Shown here: one piece after another, positions 36,684 through 39,147 of the stretch
How positions within the stretch are numbered: position 1 is the first letter of the stretch
Layout of the letters: every line of letters begins with the position of its first letter
Translations under genes and position numbers: made by a program
NCBI GenBank assembly: GCA_026770585.1
Contig: MU646741.1
Span: forward strand, 128,222 to 167,368
From: Baffinella frigidus
Taxonomy: Eukaryota > Cryptophyceae > Cryptomonadales > Baffinellaceae
Reading direction: 5' to 3'
Length of the DNA stretch: 39,147 nucleotides
The notes under the pieces: model-generated
Told to the model about the DNA's origin: nothing
Seen by the model: only the letters and a program-made list of their open reading frames with translations
Database searches by the model: none

Positions 36684-36724
36684 GTCCGATCCGCCGGTTT
36701 TTGTAACCGTGTGTATCCGTTTGT

Positions 36725-36845
36725 GCGCATGTCCGCGCGCCAAATGTCATTTCAATTCACATTTGGTGTTGAATGGACATCTGGTGGAATGTCAATCCAA
36801 CTGACATTTGGTGAAATGTCTCAATGCATGTGACATTTGGTGCTC
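36725..36845. repeat. CA(A/T)TTGACATTTGGTG short repeats
   Basis: AATGTCA..TCAA and CACATTTGGTG phrases alternate five times in direct and inverted form. Confidence 0.75.
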
Positions 36846-36873
36846 AGTTGAGCATTGGAGCGGTAGGGGCTCC

Positions 36874-37138
36874 CCACGCCAGATTCCTCGTGGGGGTTCG
36901 GCTCTTTCCGAGCGCTCTTTTGGACGCCGAAATATCCCAAAAGTACACAATTTCCCTGTATTCCTTCCGGGGAATCGACGTTTGGCGACCTCTTCCAATA
37001 ATCTGGCGAGGTTCCGCCAGATTCTGGGAAGCATGACCCTACGGTAGGCAGCCCGTAGGGACATAGGGAGGGGTCCTACGGATGAGGTAACGGAACATCG
37101 GGGTGAAACGTCGATCCCCCTTCCAAGAATCTGGCGTG
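36874..37138. repeat. Composite family C element containing a family B core
   Basis: CCCACGCCAGATTCCTCGTG ... CCAATAATCTGGCGAGGTTC, B core at 37032-37102 (ACCCTACGGTAGGCAGCCCG), and final C end CCAAGAATCTGGCGTGG. Confidence 0.85.
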
Positions 37139-37139
37139 G

Positions 37140-37540
37140 CCTGCACCGTCGCCCAGTGTCTGTTTCGCGCGAGTAAAGTCAGTCAAGCTCCTGCACTGGG
37201 GACGGAGGGAGGCCGAGTTCGTGGGATCCCGATGCATCCTATTGCCTTTTATTCCCTCAGGCAGAAACGGCGTTGGGCTCAAAACCCTGAATTTACGCTA
37301 TTTTTTTAAGCGATCGCATTATTAGTTATATTTAAATATTTCATTCACGTTATCAGCCCCCCTAGCCTGGTCGAGTGCCTGTTTCGAGAGAGTAGTGCCG
37401 AAGGACAACGCTGAAGGAGAACTTTAATAGGGTGACGGCCTGAAAATGGGGTAGTTAGGCCTACGGGATTGCCTAGGATCTCCTACCGTAGGCCGAGACT
37501 TTTTGGCTGGAGGAGAACATCTTTGCACGCGACTGGGTAC
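37140..37540. other. Unresolved exon-like repeated modules
   Basis: GCCCAGTGTCTGTTTCGCGC GAGT at 37151 and a variant GTCGAGTGCCTGTTTCGAGA GAGT at 37370. Also TGGAGGAGAACATCTTTGC at 37507 with a variant CTGAAGGAGAACTTT at 37409. They look like echo pairs, but both strands give short open frames and I recognise no family. A TTTGGAC-free AT stretch lies at 37295-37350. Confidence 0.35.
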
Positions 37541-37551
37541 AATTGTTTTAC

Positions 37552-37747
37552 TATTGTCGAAATGGGCTCCGCGCGGAAAAAATCGAGGTCAGGTCAGCAA
37601 CATTTTTTATATTTTTGCCTTTTTGTGTCATCTTATGGGTGAGAGATGCTATTTTGAGATAAAAATCATGCCTAAGATAGCATAAAAGTCTATTTTCCTG
37701 ATTTTCTGACCTGACCTCGATTCTGCGCGAAGCCCATTTCGACAATA
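37552..37747. repeat. Palindromic element with a family I insert at its centre
   Basis: Arms TATTGTCGAAATGGGCTCCG CGCGG...GGTCAGGTCAG and the inverse CTGACCTGACC...GCGCGAAGCCCATTTCGACA. The centre 37617-37690 is TTTTTGTGTCATCTTATGGG ... CCTAAGATAGCATAAAAG. Same nesting as 32108-32349. Confidence 0.9.
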
Positions 37748-37854
37748 TCACAACTTGTCAAGGTTTGTCAAGCCCTTCATTGTATTTTTTGTTCAGAATT
37801 TGTCCAAACCCCGAACCTCTGAAAACAGGCGCAGGGCTGATCCCAGAGGGCGCG

Positions 37855-38450
37855 CAGGCGTCCGCCGACACGCGCAAGTAGTCCCCCAGCTCCAAACCCC
37901 ACACCTCGAAAGCCAACGGTAGTGTCTGTCGAAAGCGTCTTGGGCGCGCAGGCGTATTCGTCCGCCGACACGCGCAGGTACTCTACCTCTCTCTCTCGAT
38001 TAGACAGACGAGCCCGGAACCACAGGTTAGGAGCCCCGCCTAATGTCATCTATTTTGCAGGGCCGAGATAGATCTAGCTCTGGCCGACACGCGCCATCAG
38101 TCTCCAAACCCCAAACCTCGAAAGCCAACGGTAGTGTCTGTCGAAAGCGTCTTGTTCTTATGACTCTCGATCCAGGTCCCAAGGTAGGCCCTTGAGCCTT
38201 GAGTTGAGTGATACAAACGTCTATGCGCTGACACGCGCAGGTACTCTCACCCGGACGAGTATTTATGACAAATACTCATCCGGGTGTATTTGTCATAAAT
38301 ACTCGTCCAGATCGCACGCAAACATCATACAAAGTCCGACACGCGCCGGTACTGTCGAAAGCCATTATGCCGGTATTGCCAAACCCCAAATCTCAAAAGC
38401 CAACGGTAGTGTCGAAGGTATAGTCGAAAGCCAACGTCTTTGATAGACTT
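37855..38450. repeat. Repeated exon-like modules of an unrecognised gene
   Basis: CCGACACGCGCA(G/A)GTA occurs near 37868, 37963, 38083, 38228 and 38335; CGAAAGCCAACGGTAGTGTC near 37907, 38116 and 38397. Minus-strand reading gives EYLRVSADEYACAPKTLSTD; plus-strand copies carry CAG-GTACTC donor-like edges. Strand and product undetermined. A 45 bp palindrome around GAGTATTTATGACAAATACT sits at 38254-38310. Confidence 0.4.
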
Positions 38451-38593
38451 GTGTGGACGGGCTCCTAGGAGCATACACCCACAACTCTAAGGACGTTGGT
38501 GTGTCCTTGTTCTCCACTGTCACTTAAGTTAACTGAGGTTCCACTTTTGCTTTGAGACGTCCCACGCTCGACGTTTGTCTCGGTGAGCAAGAA

Positions 38594-38960
38594 GAAGCGA
38601 CCACCCTGGTGCGACGCAGCAGGTTATGTCGAAAGCAAACGTCTTTGATGGACTTATTTGGACGGGTAATGGCCATTCCTAGGAGCATAGAACCACCACT
38701 CTAAGGATGTTGGTGTGTCCTTGTTCGCGACCACCCCTTACACGCCAGATTCCTGGAATGGGTTGCCAAAAGTCAACTTCCCCTCAAGGCAGTGGTTTTC
38801 ACAAGTTAATCAACACCACCTGTGGTGTTTTAAAAAATTCAACACCCGCATCCAATCTGGCGTGGTTGTGCGACGCAGCAGGTAATGTCGAACATCAACG
38901 TTTTTGATGGACATATTCGGACGTGACGCTGGTACAAAAATGACAGTCCGTGTTTGAAAT
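38594..38960. repeat. Duplicated module, second copy interrupted by a family C element
   Basis: 38598-38660 reads GCGACCACCCTGGTGCGACG CAGCAG-GTTATG...TTTGATGGACTTATTTGGACG. The second copy starts GCGACCACCC (38727), is broken by family C (38741-38865), and resumes TGTGCGACGCAGCAG-GTAATG...TTTGATGGACATATTCGGAC. This is the pattern seen at exons 4 and 14, so a real exon edge is probably involved. Confidence 0.75.
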
Positions 38961-39074
38961 GGGTTGTAAAGAGGTTTGCAACTGGACGCGACCTGGTACA
39001 AAACTGACCATAGAAGGACTTATTTGGACATGGCGCTGGTACAAAAATTACAGTCCGTGTTTGAAATGGGTTGT
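38931..39074. repeat. Direct repeat GCTGGTACAAAAAT…GGGTTGTAAA
   Basis: About 41 bp (GCTGGTACAAAAATGACAGT ...) at 38929 and 39033, with a shorter copy ACCTGGTACAAAACTGACCA at 38991. Confidence 0.85.
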
Positions 39075-39104
39075 AAATCCCTTTGCGCGCTGGCGTCGGC
39101 AGCC

Positions 39105-39147
39105 CCCCCCCCCCAAACCCCAAACCCCAAACCCCGAATTCCGAACC
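39105..39147. repeat. CCCCAAA telomere-like units at the window edge
   Basis: Poly-C followed by CCCCAAA units; continues past the window. Confidence 0.85.

Noticed and set aside
6579-36683. Bacterial origin because Tex is a bacterial family
   Set aside because: Twenty-two phase-compatible exons with GT-AG introns and echoes in a neighbouring NUDT9-like gene show a resident eukaryotic gene.
36684-39147. Exons for the Tex S1 domain
   Set aside because: No stretch on the plus strand gave the G-x-V-x-x-(V/I)-x-x-(F/Y)-GAFV pattern in any frame I read.
1-39147. All echoes being an assembly artefact
   Set aside because: Echoes differ by substitutions, are cut at element edges, and sit in consistent upstream/downstream order on both strands, which mis-assembly would not produce. 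The CT array around the N gap (27274-28110) is the one place where copy number may be wrong.

Overview
This is nuclear DNA of a eukaryotic microbe, most likely an alga or another protist with plant-type telomeres. Genes are split into many 32-130 nt exons, introns are kilobases long, and degenerate TTTAGGG/CCCTAAA arrays are scattered through the introns. No rRNA, tRNA, CRISPR array or intact transposase was seen. A prasinophyte-like green alga is one possibility, but the species cannot be fixed from the sequence. A run of 20 Ns (27403-27422) marks an assembly gap.

Two genes are recognisable and lie head to head. On the minus strand (6096 to 198, running off the left end) is an ADP-ribose pyrophosphatase of the NUDT9 family. 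Five exons join in phase into 214 residues, from a basic N-terminus through [29 protein letters not shown] and FGPNHAADP to the start of the Nudix box (GEWAIPGGM). On the plus strand (6579 to at least 36683) is a Tex/SRBD1-family RNA-binding protein. I could place 22 exons whose phases all agree. They give 719 residues with an organelle-type presequence, the Tex N-terminal helical region, the YqgF/RNase H-like domain and the helix-hairpin-helix region. The C-terminal S1 domain was not found. Only about 7% of the 30 kb gene is coding.

The remainder is intron, and it is highly structured. It holds short palindromic (MITE-like) elements of at least ten families, minisatellites, GA/CT tracts, telomere-like arrays, and 'echo exons'. 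Echoes are partial copies of the neighbouring exon's edge, splice site included. Copies of an exon's 5' edge lie mostly upstream of it and copies of its 3' edge mostly downstream, for nearly every exon of both genes. At least three palindromic elements are bracketed by 43-60 bp direct duplications, one copy being the edge of the working exon (4401-4608, 16021-16241, 28122-28614). Other elements interrupt an exon copy while an intact exon lies nearby. The simplest reading is that element insertion in or beside an exon is coupled to duplication of that exon edge, so an intact exon survives and the intron grows.

The last 2.4 kb (36707-39147) holds composite elements and repeated exon-like modules of an unrecognised gene whose strand I could not settle.
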